64,000 nt of DNA from Armillaria gallica. Its lineage: Eukaryota; Basidiomycota; Agaricomycetes; Agaricales; Physalacriaceae. Position numbers and translations under genes: made by a program. Each line of letters opens with the position of its first letter. Within the stretch, counting starts at the first letter, position 1. Below the pieces are notes generated by a model, which saw only the letters and a program-made list of their open reading frames with translations, did not search any database and had not been told where the DNA came from. The DNA lies in contig JBANDB010000001.1 in assembly GCA_037576215.1 (NCBI GenBank), forward strand, positions 3,410,001 to 3,474,000, read 5' to 3'. Shown piece after piece: positions 47,567-58,215 of the stretch.

Positions 47567-50010
47567 TTAATTTGGATGATCCCACGATCGCTTTACGCCA
47601 GGATACATTGCCGTTGGCCACTGGAAATTCGAAAAATCAGCGTTGGCCTGAAGGTACCTGTCAGTCGAATAGAACCCTCCAGAGTTTATAGGCGGACTCG
47701 TGGCCGCATATCCGCTAACGTTTGCATACTGCGCAAAGGAGTTGCTGAACGATCCCCCAGTCACTGGATAAGGAGATGAGCAAGAGCTCGGTGTGAATGA
47801 ACTCGCCGGCGAGGCCATATTCATGCCTCGCTCATCCTCTAACCCACGAATTTCCTCTGACAGCCGCTGGTTTGCAAATCGCAATTGCTGCAACTCGTAT
47901 TGCCAACTTGACGCGCGTGAAGTATCAAGATCAGCAAAGAGTGCCACAACAGCACCTGGGGGACCGGCCGAACTAGAGGCTGTAGGAGGACCTGCACCTG
48001 ACGCAACAGCATAGGCGGTTCCGTAATTTGTGGTTGCTGCAGCTGAATGCAGAGGCATGATCTGGTAGACCAAGGGTGGTTCGCCAACTCCAGTACTGGG
48101 TGAACTGCCGGTATCGTAGAGAGTGAATTCCACGTCGATAGTCCCACCATCTTTGGTCCGGGCTCTTCCTCGTCCTCTACCTCCACCACGATAGAACATG
48201 CTGTCGACCCCTTCCAAGACTGCAGCTAGGGGTTTCCCAACGAGCTTGGCTTCTGACCAGCCCCATTCGTCTCGCAATCCAACCCGCTGGCCTCGAGTAT
48301 GACCACTTCCAACCATAAGAACGATGCCATCTCTGTTTATCGTCCCCCAGAGACCATCTAGAGATGACGCTGAGGGTAGAGATAACGACGCCATTGATCG
48401 GGTTCTTGCACAAAGTACAATCGCTTTTCGCCCCTTGCCCGGTTCGACATGCAGTCTTCCACGGCATTCCATCCAGACATGCACGCCAGCCTTAGTCTGC
48501 GCGCGGAAGAGTAAGTCGACTGTCTTGGGTTTCCCATCTGAATCGGCAGACTTGCTCGAGTCGCTCTGACCATGCGATGGTGTGGCCCACGTCGAGCTCT
48601 CCTTCAGCTCTCTCATTAGCGGAACAACATCCGCTGCATGACATATGTCTCCAAGAGCCCTTCCTATGAGCTCCTCGGCAGTGTACCCGAGTACATGCTG
48701 CACTGCAGGAGCCACATAAAGGAACGCCCCCTTCAGTGAGACGACGAGAAAAAAGTCAGGTAGGTGCGAAAGAAGAGAAAGGGAGAGGGGATGGTTTAAA
48801 TTTCCGTCTTCCCCCTTCTCGCTATTGGAGTCAGATGACGTTTGGAGGATGGCCTTGAGGTGTGAGGACATCACTAGTGGTGGAATGAAGTTCTTCTTAG
48901 CTGATCCCATGCATATACTTTGGAGTTCACCGAGGGGATGCAGCATGGTCTGGGGTGGATAATTGACGATGTAAGACCCGTCCTTGAGCTTCTCCAGAAT
49001 AGCGTTCGGCTGCTCTGTAAGGTCCACCTGGAAGCCTACGTGGTACACGACCTCGTCTTCGTCAGCGCGTGCATCACTGAAGCCCCCACGGATAGGAATG
49101 ACGGTCACTAAATTGATAAACGCTCCTCCACCCTTGCGGTAATTGACGATAGATGTCTGGCACTCCTTGTCTGCGCTGAGGCTCTTCTTAAGATGGGCAA
49201 CAGCTTCGTTGCTCGTGTACTGCCGTTGTTCGCCCCTTCTGACCCGGCCGTCAGGGCTTTGCAAAAAACGGCAATTCCTCCCTAGAATCTCCCGCTCCGG
49301 GTAACCTGTCAACTGGCAAAAAGTTGGAGAACAGTATACAATGGGATGGTCATGCCGGCGAACGTCAACAACAACGAAAGATGATGTAAGATCAACTGGC
49401 CCTAGGGTGACAGTGGGGTTTGGGCGAGTAGCAACGCGGGCAAGTACAGAGAGAATATCGAAGCCCGAGGTGGAGTAGACAGGAAGTCCAAGGGCTGAGG
49501 GTGCACTGGGGACGGATGCGAATGTCACGGTCGAGATTGGCATAGTCAGGGCCACAGGTGTTGGCTGCACTAATGGTGCCTGGGGACTGGACATGGATGC
49601 TGGCGAAGTCGCTGATGACGAGGGAAAGTCAAACGGTGCAGAACGCGACTCCCGTTGCATTTCTTCGACAGTATCTTGAGGTGCAGGGACCGTATTGTAA
49701 TTCTTCAACGTCGAGTACCTTGTGTGATAATAAGTGTCAGCGCTCACCCCACAGGAAGACTGGCATACGAAGACAGCGCTGCGCTGCTGAATCCGTTGTT
49801 CTCCATCCACGAGCCTTCACTGAGCATTCCTGGAGCCAAGACCTCAGCTCCTCCGCCTGGCGCCAGTGTCGGTGGACCAGTATACATAAATTGAGGCACT
49901 TGGATAGTTATTGGCGGCCTGGAGGAGGAAACAGGGGGCATTGAGGCGTACATCTCTCGATGGTACGCTCCCTCCCTGTCGTATTGGTCGCGTCTGTACG
50001 CCTGGTCCAT
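47567..50010 (-). CDS. wc-1: White collar-1-type blue-light photoreceptor (LOV/PAS)
   Basis: Exons 49753-50010 and 47567-49702 give 797 residues. The splice chosen (50-nt intron, phase 0) is one of two options; the other leaves a 29-nt intron. LOV domain at about residues 170-310 carries GRNCRFLQSPDG with the adduct cysteine near residue 230, followed by NYRKGGGAFINLVTVIPI. A PAS domain (LPDFFLVVSLKGAFLYVAP...HVLGYTAEELIG) and a second one (about 540-650, GWSEAKLVGKPLAAVLEG) follow. No GATA zinc finger is present at the C-terminus, as expected for basidiomycete WC-1, whose partner WC-2 supplies DNA binding. It would drive light-induced transcription in the nucleus. Confidence 0.92.
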
Positions 50011-50421
50011 TTTGAGGGCCGACGTCGGTCCGATAGTCGTGGAGAGACAGCAAGCAGGATGGCTCCATAACGCTCCATAACATTGATGTAATCAGAAAAT
50101 CATCTTAGCTAAGCATCCAAAATTAAATCATAATTTGTATTTCCACAATTCATAATGAAAATTAATATGATTGAAATTGTGCATAGGTCGCCAAAACAAA
50201 GACGACATGGACTCGTCACTGCCGGAAAAGATATAGCTTAACTACACTTTAGATCAATATATGCCCCCTTTCCCCTGAGACCATCCATGGGTAGATAGAT
50301 GGACCAGTGAATATAAGGGCAAGATCACGCGAAGAAATGTAAAATGAAACGGAACAGCAACAAAATGATGACGGTGTATTACCTCCGAACTAGTGTATGC
50401 AATATACATATACATCTAGGC
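50011..50421. other. Intergenic
   Basis: AT-rich spacer between the photoreceptor start and the RPL10 3' end. No gene. Confidence 0.5.
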
Positions 50422-51231
50422 TTACGCCCTCAACTGGTTCTTCAGGTTCTGCTCAAGAGGGCCCTTGGGCCTGATGAACTGCACATAGGCACCATCCCTG
50501 GAAAATACGAATCAGACCAGCTTCCGATAGACGTAATATTACGTGGCACTCACTGCAACACCTTCTTGTCCGCCTTGAGCTTCAGGTAATCCGCTTTGTC
50601 GACGTTAGTGAAACCCCACTTCTTAGAAACAATGATCTTCTGGCGGCCGGGGAACTTGTACCGAGCACGGCGAAGAGCTTCCATAATGACGGGGGCGTTG
50701 GCGTCCTTGCATCGAATGGACAAGATGATCTGTCCAATATTGACTCGTGCAACGGTACCATAGGGCTTGCCCCAGGCGCCACGCATACCAGTTTGGAGTC
50801 TGAAGTATCTTAGTACTATGGACGAGAATTGCAGTCAATGGTATCGCTTACCGATCAGCTCCAGCACAGCTCAACATCTTGTTAATCCGAATGACATGGA
50901 AGGGGTGCACACGGACACGGAGATGGAATGAATCCTTGCCGCTGGTCTTGGTGACGTATTTGTTGGCGCAGATACGGGCAGCTTCCAGTGCTTCCGAGAG
51001 AGTTGTTCATATTCATCGGAGACGAGGTGGCAGCAGAAGGGGAAGTCGTCAACAGAGGCACGTTTCCTACCAAGGTCGAAAATACGGATCTGAACAAGCC
51101 TTAGTTCCGCAGCTAACGAGCAGGCAAGGTACGAAATATACCTTGGGATCCGGGACACCACGGTTGTACCTGGACTTGGGGTATGGCTTGTTCTTGCAGT
51201 AACGGTAGCAGCGAGCTGGTCGGCGACCCAT
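50422..51231 (-). CDS. RPL10: Large-subunit ribosomal protein L10 (eL/uL16), one frame break
   Basis: Exons 51142-51231, 50852-51089, 50554-50799 and 50422-50497. Begins [19 protein letters not shown] and includes [73 protein letters not shown] and [17 protein letters not shown]. With one base restored, 216 residues, close to yeast Rpl10 (221). It sits at the 60S subunit peptidyl-transferase entrance and is essential. Between EYEQLS and [14 protein letters not shown] one T is missing (about 50996-51002), which would truncate an essential protein, so an assembly error is the natural reading. Small introns are typical of fungal ribosomal protein genes. Confidence 0.95.
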
Positions 51232-52124
51232 CTGTGAAAGACAACCTCGCTGTTAGCATTCAATCTTCCAATGAGCTCCACAAAATATGCAAGCGGCACG
51301 GTCCAAATTTGCGTCATCCAGAATTCATCCAACCTAATCCAGCCCTTCTGGCCTCCATCCATACGCAATATTCAGCCAGCAGACATAGTAACGAGGCTTA
51401 CCTTGAATTATGAGTCTGACGATTGGAGGGGGTTGGTAGTTGAGCGCGTAGCCGCCCTTTTATGCCTTCAGGCTGGATGAGTAATGCCCTTGCAAAACTG
51501 ATTAGTGAGCCGAGTCGGAGTTCGGGCCTTCAATCGGAGTTGAGTCACGACACAGCCACCCGCACCCGGATCTAGAAATGACTCCGAGTAGCCATGGGTG
51601 CAGTAACTTGGCAGTGACTGCAGCGAAAACCATACATATTGGACATTCCTACTTCATTTAGCGGCTGATAGGCTTACTTGGGCATTGGGCTATGCTGGTA
51701 TTCGTTTTTCTTGCTCTTATGATACACCAACTGCCGGTGCATACAAAGTTTCCAAGCCGCGGCGGTTGGACACCATCTAAGTTTACTTACAGCATAACCT
51801 GCCTTGCTTGACTTGTGGTTTGTCTTCCTGGTCTCTTGATGTACAGACCTCCGATTAACACAACACGTCGCTCGTGCTGCCAGTGGAGGCAAAAAGCGAA
51901 GTCTTACGACGCGCTTGTCATCCAAGGTTTGTCTTTACTGGTTCAAATTTTCCACAGGGAACGTAGATCCGAAATTGGATCTTCGATGCTTGCAGCACTG
52001 CCTAGACGATATAGCAAAGATATTGTCGAAGCACGGAAACAATAACTGCCACCACGCGACCTTGACTTGAACAAAGAAAAGAGGTCAAGTCAACGACCAA
52101 ACTTGAACACACAATAGGCTCGCC
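51232..52124. other. Intergenic, upstream regions
   Basis: RPL10 promoter and a spacer before the next gene. The ATG of RPL10 is preceded by a CAG that could end a 5' UTR intron. Short frames here are not supported as genes. Confidence 0.4.
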
Positions 52125-52132
52125 TATATAAT
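52125..52132 (+). promoter_or_regulatory. TATA box of the gene at 52185
   Basis: TATATAAT, about 53 bases before the ATG, followed by a CT-rich stretch. Confidence 0.5.
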
Positions 52133-52184
52133 CTACAGGACATAATTCTCACTTTCTTCGCTCGAGCTTATTGTTGAGAACACC

Positions 52185-52970
52185 ATGTCGCCTGCTACAT
52201 CCCAGTTGACTCCTTCCCACATTCTCTCCGATGATGCTACCGACGCCGAATCCTTGAACTCACGCACATCGTCCATTCGGAGCTACCACCTGCGCTCCAT
52301 GTCTGGCTCTTCCGACGAGACGATGGTCGCGTTTCCCGAGGAGCCCAAAGTAAAGGTGGCATCCAACAAGTTCAGAATCAAGGCCCAGAGGTCCCTAAGC
52401 ATCCGCTCTGCGGCCACCACCCCTGCTTTCCTCCGTCTGAAGCATTCCTCCGACGTGGACAGACCCCCTTCGCCTTCGCTGCCTTCTCCGGCCGTCGACG
52501 GGATTAGACGTCAAAGAGCCGACTCTGCGGCACGCAAGTTCGTCAAGACTGCCGGCGTCCTACTTCGACTCAAGTCTGTTCCTAAGGGACAGGGCGAAGG
52601 GAACGAGTCTAATGATCTTCCAACTGCCACTACGGTTTCTGCTCAAACCGTCGATTCCCCGAAGCTTCCTTCGAAGACGCGTTCCTCCCGCTCACACACC
52701 GCGTCGCACGTGCGCCCTGAGATCGACCGACCTCTGAATCTGAGGAGACCGAACTCCTTCACCGCCTTCGTCGACGTCGAGGTTGAAGAGGATTCCGAAG
52801 AGGACGAGGTCGCCAAAGAGACCAGGCTTCTCGTTGCGGCGATGAACCGTCGGTGGATCCTCCAAGAGTGTCAATGTCCTTACGACAAGAAAGAGCTCAA
52901 AGCTTGCGTTGTGAGTGGCCATTCTCCCTGTCATATCTTCACTTGAGCTCACACACTTTCAAAGGTGTAA
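52185..52970 (+). CDS. Unknown basic/acidic protein, 240-250 residues
   Basis: Single open frame from MSPATSQLTPSHILS. The N-terminal half is Ser/Arg-rich (NSRTSSIRSYHLRSMSGSS). Later comes an acidic run (VEVEEDSEEDEVAKET) and a short Trp/Cys patch (RRWILQECQCPYDKKELKAC). A GT-AG intron at 52911-52964 probably joins GCTTGCGTT to GTGTAA, giving a six-base last exon and the end KACVV. Without splicing it would end at 52946. No known domain. Its TATA box is well placed, so it is likely expressed. Confidence 0.6.
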
Positions 52971-53484
52971 ACCCGCTGAGCACCGCGCAACTCTTCTGCG
53001 CTGAATTATTTTTTTCGGTTCTTGTTGATTTTTTTTCTTTGTTTCATCTTTCCTGCGCCACCTTGTATTGACCTTCTTCTCAAGAGCCGGTTGCCGCTAT
53101 CTATGCCCAATATGCCTTATGCCATCTATGCCCACCTATGCCACCTCTATGCCAATCCAGGCGGCGACCGCTCTACCATCGTTTCCTTGATCTCTTTGCG
53201 TTGATATTCAATTGTCTGTATTGCTTTCACCTGTAGTTTTGTTGTATGTATTGTTTTGACTGTAGGTCTGTACCACGAATTGAAATTTGTTCATTTGTCA
53301 TTGTGGTCTGAGAGAACAGATCATGTTATGAACCCAACCCGTCTGTTGTTGGTGGATATTCATGATACGTAACAGATAAAGCCATAATTACGGGGAATCT
53401 GGGAGTCTGTGGTCGGAGATACCTACCTGGAAACAATATCGGTTTAACGTAGATTTATCCTAGGAAGATGACACCGACTTACAA
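52971..53484. other. Intergenic
   Basis: Convergent spacer with no gene, pyrimidine-rich near 53000-53050. Confidence 0.5.
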
Positions 53485-54048
53485 TTAAATAGGAAGAACA
53501 TATCCCGCGATGTACTGCTCCTGATATCCCCCATTCTTGATGGCGTTGTCCCTCTCAGCCTCATTAGTTGTGTAGAAATGATCATGTGTAGTCGGCTGAT
53601 ACATGCGGTAGAACGGCACGCTACCACAGAGCTGAGAAGTCGAAGGATAAATGTACCCTGCGATACCCTCACCATTGAACCCTAGATTATTGATTGCATT
53701 GTTCCGCTGGGCTTCGTCGGTGGTGTAGAAGTGGTCAACAGCGGCGGGTGAGTACATGCGATAGAACGGCACGGTGTCTGGAGCCTGGAAATCATAGATG
53801 CGAGCAGCGTCTCCTTCGAGCTTCCAGCCGCTAGCAACAGCAGCTTTGGTGGTGTAGAAGTGGTCTGACTGCTCCTTGTTAAACGCGCGGTGAAGCCGTA
53901 TTGCCATGCCTGTGGGGCAAGTATTCTAACGGCCAATGATTTAACGGAGACGAAGCTGGAAGAAAGGGACTGGATAGCTTATCTCCGTCGCAGAGACCAC
54001 GCCCAACGAAATGAGGGCCAATGTGCAGGTCTGTGCTAAGCCTTTCAT
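53485..54048 (-). CDS. Secreted DUF5648-like repeat protein, paralogue 1
   Basis: Exons 53971-54048 and 53485-53925, 172 residues. N-terminal signal peptide MKGLAQTCTLALISLGVVSA. The mature part has three repeats of about 45 residues with the core YRMY-x-P-x-x-x-DHFYTT-x-x-x-E-x-(N)-A (for example DHFYTTDEAQRNNAINNLG), a pattern of the DUF5648 family. Function unknown; extracellular or wall-associated is the inference. The donor used is at 53970. The position equivalent to the donor of the other two paralogues reads ATAAGC rather than GTAAGC, so splicing must have shifted 12 bases, or the site is mutated. First of three same-strand copies. Confidence 0.75.
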
Positions 54049-55867
54049 GTCCAGAGGATACCTGTAAACGTGAGGATAGGCTTTCACGGAAACTGCATCC
54101 TGGTTTATGTGAATTGCGTGACTTCTGCCAGTGGGTGCTGCCAGAAGGTACCTTAGAGCGATTAAGTAAGTACAATCCCATAGCGCATGTCGTGAAAAAA
54201 ATGGACAGTCTGTCACATCTTACAGTCAGAATGTTAAGTCATACAGACCAGAGTGTCGAGTTTTTTTTCCCTGCCCAAACGAAGAACGATCTTTGATCAG
54301 CCAATAAATGATTTTGTACCCTGATTCTTGAATCTCAGATGAGCGCTAGTCATCCCTCGAATGTGTAGAGGCGCCCACCTGTGAGTCTGTTGAGATGAAA
54401 CACTGTCCCTGTCAAGTTTGCTCCCGGTGCATAGTAAAAAAAAACTGCCATGTACGTGACCGAAGCATTTCTTCGTTTGATAGGCGCGCGTTTCCTGACT
54501 AGGGTGATGGTCATGGGGAGGCATCATTCAGCTAGTGATCCAACATCACAGTAAAAACGTTCTGACGATTTGATGCCTAAAATCGCTCCCGGGATACATA
54601 ATGATCAGGTATGAGAACAAGGTCTGAGAGCCGAGATCGAATTGGGGCAGTACATCTCCGCCGCCTCTATATTCATTTTATGCATAATGCCGGAAGAATA
54701 CAATCCCAGAAGCTCGAAGAATGCAGAAAAACAGTAAAGCCTTCAGACCCGTTAAAGCTGCCAGTCGACGGCAGTCTCCATTTCCCAGGCAGAACCAGCA
54801 TAACGTGGGCTAAGGGCTTGGATGCGCACGCAGCAGTACTAGCGTTCTCCAGACTTAGCAGTTAGAATGAATTCTCCGTTGAAACTAATGAATGAAAGAT
54901 ACAGCGTAGAAGGTTCGACAGTTCGCACTCCAAGTCTGCAGCGAAACAAGGAGGGTTAAGTTGAAGTTCGCATAAAGCCGAAGGCATGGATGATTGCGGC
55001 TTTTGCCGCACGCAGTGGCATCTGCCGGTCATGATTGCCTTGAACGCTGATCTTTTGGTCTATGCTCATTGCTAGTGGGCTCGCTCAGGACTGTGGCGAC
55101 TTGGTCTCTTTTCCTTCCTCGTTGACTCAGGCTTGATGGTACACGTGCTCTCTTGAACCAGCGTTTCCTTTTTCAAGCTCTGTAGCTTATCCGAGTCCCT
55201 ACTACTTAGCCCGGGAAACCTGTCTACAACGGGTCGAACTTGGGTCGAAACCTACAACCAACATTTTTATTACGGTTAATATCTATAACTATCACATGCT
55301 TTCTCTGACCTTGAGTCTTGACTCTCAAATCCTTCCCTTCGGCCGGCGTCACGTTCATCGGAGATCAGAGTTTCTCAGATTCCAAATTCAGCAAGCCTAC
55401 CATCCTGATGGCTGCAGAACCCCGTATCTTTCTTTGAGGTACCTTTTCTCGAAAAAGAAAACTGAACTACTTCAAACTCGCTCAGAAATGTCATGATCGG
55501 TCTAACCACGCATCGCACGCTTCGTGAGATTCGGAGGAGAAATCGTAGGATTCAATTGTCTAACCGGGTACATCAGCATATCTCCTCTCCGAATGCCCCG
55601 CGTAAAGGTCGTTGTGTGGTGCTTCTGTGTAGAATGGTGACCCGATCTGCGGTTCGAACCTTGAAATCTGAGGCGTTGGTTCTATCATCACCGTTTGTGG
55701 GAAAAACTGATGTATATCATTTCACAGTCACAAAGCACGGTCAAATGAGTCAAATGAAATCAATCGACTATCCGACCCTGAAACTCAACACGAAGCTGCT
55801 CTCGTCTGAGAATAATGTAAGAGTCAGTAGATGTTCTAAGCAGAGATAGCAACTCGACGTACTGCAG
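54049..55867. other. Intergenic between DUF5648-like paralogues 1 and 2
   Basis: A 1.8-kb gap with short frames but no recognisable gene. Confidence 0.45.
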
Positions 55868-56442
55868 TCAAACGGGAAGGACATATCCTGCAATACCCTC
55901 GTCGACGTATCCGTCGGTCTGGGCTGCGGTATTTTTCTCGTTCGCATTCGCGGTGTAAAAATGATCGTGCACCGTTGGGTTGTACAAGCGGTAGAACGGG
56001 ACACTTCCACACAACGCGGAAGGATAGATGTATCCAGTGATACCCTCGTCATTATATCCTAAATTCTGGACCGCGTTGTTGCGCTCGTTCCCATCGGTGG
56101 TATAGAAATGATCCACGGCACTGGGCTGGTACATGCGATATAATGGCACCGTTCCGGAAACTTGGGAGCCAAAAACGCGACCCGCGTCGCCCTCAGAACT
56201 GTAACTCAACTGGGCGACAGCGTTTTCCATTTCCCCGGCGTTGGTGGTGTAAAAATGGTCATGGGACCCTGCGCTGTATCCTCGGAGGAGAGGTATTGCC
56301 TGGCCAGGGGTGCAAGCATCCTGCGTATGGACGTTTAATTAACAACAGCGAATGTTGAACGTGCAAAGTGACCTACCTGAGTCGCAGAGACGACGCTCAA
56401 AGAGAGGAAAGCGATGGCGCAAGACAGTAGTAAGCCTTTCAT
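55868..56442 (-). CDS. Secreted DUF5648-like repeat protein, paralogue 2
   Basis: Exons 56377-56442 and 55868-56320 (56-nt intron), 172 residues. Begins MKGLLLSCAIAFLSLSVVSA (signal peptide), then DACTPGQAIPLLRGYSAGSH and three DHFYT repeats (DHFYTTNAGEMENA, DHFYTTDGNERNNA, DHFYTANANEKNTA). Ends EGIAGYVLPV. More similar to paralogue 3 than to 1. Shared upstream features (GATATGCATTCACGAGA between TATA and ATG) indicate a duplicated promoter. Confidence 0.78.
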
Positions 56443-57646
56443 GCTTGAAGGATACTCCTTAGTTTGAGGATATGCATTCACGAGAGAATACCTTCGTTTT
56501 ATAGTGGATTTGAGTGGCTGGCTCTCTGGTTCCTGGACTGAAAATATGGGGTGGGGATTCCTCCTGGGTACGGAGCGAACAGAAGAACTGTCAAGTCACA
56601 AAGCTGGATGACCAAACAGAAGGGCCTGAGTAATTTTGGCATCCCTCGAGTATATTCATACCCCTGGTTGAGGACGAAGTCAGGTAGATGCTCAGTGGCC
56701 AGCTGTATTTAGCACATATTTTGAGCGAACATCGTCCTTGTCTCAAATGCTTGTGGGCCTGTCATCTACACTTTTGCTACTCACATGCTCTCCGAGCTGC
56801 TCGCCGCAGGAGATGGTGCATGTGGGTAATATGTTCGCATTGACGGGTACGGGGCAGAATCGCCGCGGGATCTTCTAACACTCGTTCAGAGAATTAAGGG
56901 CCAAGCCTCAAGAGTCAACCATGTTCATCATTTTGATTTGCCACAGTGATCCTGAGGCGCTGGTGATGGTGCTGAAAGAAATAAGTATTTTGATGGCTCA
57001 CCCCTTCAACATCTTTCGCTACGACGACACGCATAGAGAGCAGAGCGCCCGTCCACAACTAAAATCTTGAAATAATTTCAGGCTCACCCTCAAAATGGCA
57101 CATGCGAGCTTGAAGCATTTAGGGATACGATTGCTTGACCCTTCGCCCGACTATATATCAGGTATACTAGACCACGTCTTCGCTCTGACTCCGGTGACAG
57201 AACGTATGTTCAAATTATGTTTTGAAACAAGTGAATGGTCCAATTCTTGGAACCTAAGCCAGAGGGCAAAGTGTGGAAATGAATGGAAGCGCCTGAAATC
57301 ACCCATATTTCCCCATACATTTGTGTTTGTTGAAACTTGAAAAAACACTTGAATGCTTTGAGTATCAACATATCCCCTGTTCAATTACGTCTATCTCATC
57401 TCATCATTACACGGCACGGTACCTTCATCTATGAAGGGTGAGGGGCATTGTTGTAGATGTTCAAACTTTAAATGATGTGATTGATGTTCAAGTTATCGTC
57501 ACTCTTCTGCGGAGAAACTGATGAAAACCGAGAGGGTATCATTCGGGCTTCATATAATTACGATCTACGAGGAACTACCGTCATCTGTGATGTAGGTCAG
57601 CGGACAAGATGTACACAGATGGCTTATGAAGTCCGACGTACTGCTG
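56443..57646. other. Intergenic between paralogues 2 and 3
   Basis: Contains the core promoter of paralogue 2 at its left edge. A short plus-strand frame at 57095-57340 is not recognised. Confidence 0.45.
56497..56504 (-). promoter_or_regulatory. TATA box of DUF5648-like paralogue 2
   Basis: Minus-strand CTATAAAAC-type box about 55 bases upstream of the ATG at 56442. A matching GCTATAAAG lies at about 58266-58272 for paralogue 3. Confidence 0.55.
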
Positions 57647-58215
57647 TCAAACGGGAAGGACATATCCTGCAATACCCTCGTCCACATACCCGTCAGTCTG
57701 TGCTGCAATGTTTCTTTCGTTCGCATTTGTGGTATAAAAATGATCGTATACCGTAGGGTTGTACAGGCGGTAGAGCGGGATTGCACAGCACAACGCAGAA
57801 GGATAGACGTACCCAACGATACCTTCGTCGTGATACCCAAGGTTCTGGATTGCGTTGTTGCGCTCGTTTACATCCGTGGTGTAGAAATGATCAACTACGG
57901 TGGGGTGATATGCGCGATAAAACGGTATCGTTCCGGGAGCTTGGGAACCTAATACGCGAGCTGCGTCACCCTCAGATTTGTAATTTAACACGGTGATAGC
58001 ATTCTCCATTTCCGCGGCGCTGGTTGTATAAAAGTGGTCCTGAGTCGCCCCGTCGTATCCTCGGAGGAGAGGAACCGCCGAGTCGGTATTCTGAGAGTAA
58101 AAGATACTTAACGTCGAGCTTGACAGTAGCGAACGACGAAGGAGCCTACCTGCGACCCAGAGACGATGCCCAAGAAGAGCAAAGCGATGGCGGAAACCGG
58201 TAGTAGGCCTTTCAT
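57647..58215 (-). CDS. Secreted DUF5648-like repeat protein, paralogue 3
   Basis: Exons 58150-58215 and 57647-58090 (59-nt intron), 169 residues. Signal peptide MKGLLPVSAIALLFLGIVSG, then NTDSAVPLLRGYDGATQ and three repeats (DHFYTTSAAEMENA, DHFYTTDVNERNNA, DHFYTTNANERNIA), ending EGIAGYVLPV. It shares intron position and phase with paralogue 2. In the third unit CAIPLYRLY replaces GSVPFYRLY. The cysteine pair LCC occurs only here. Confidence 0.78.
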
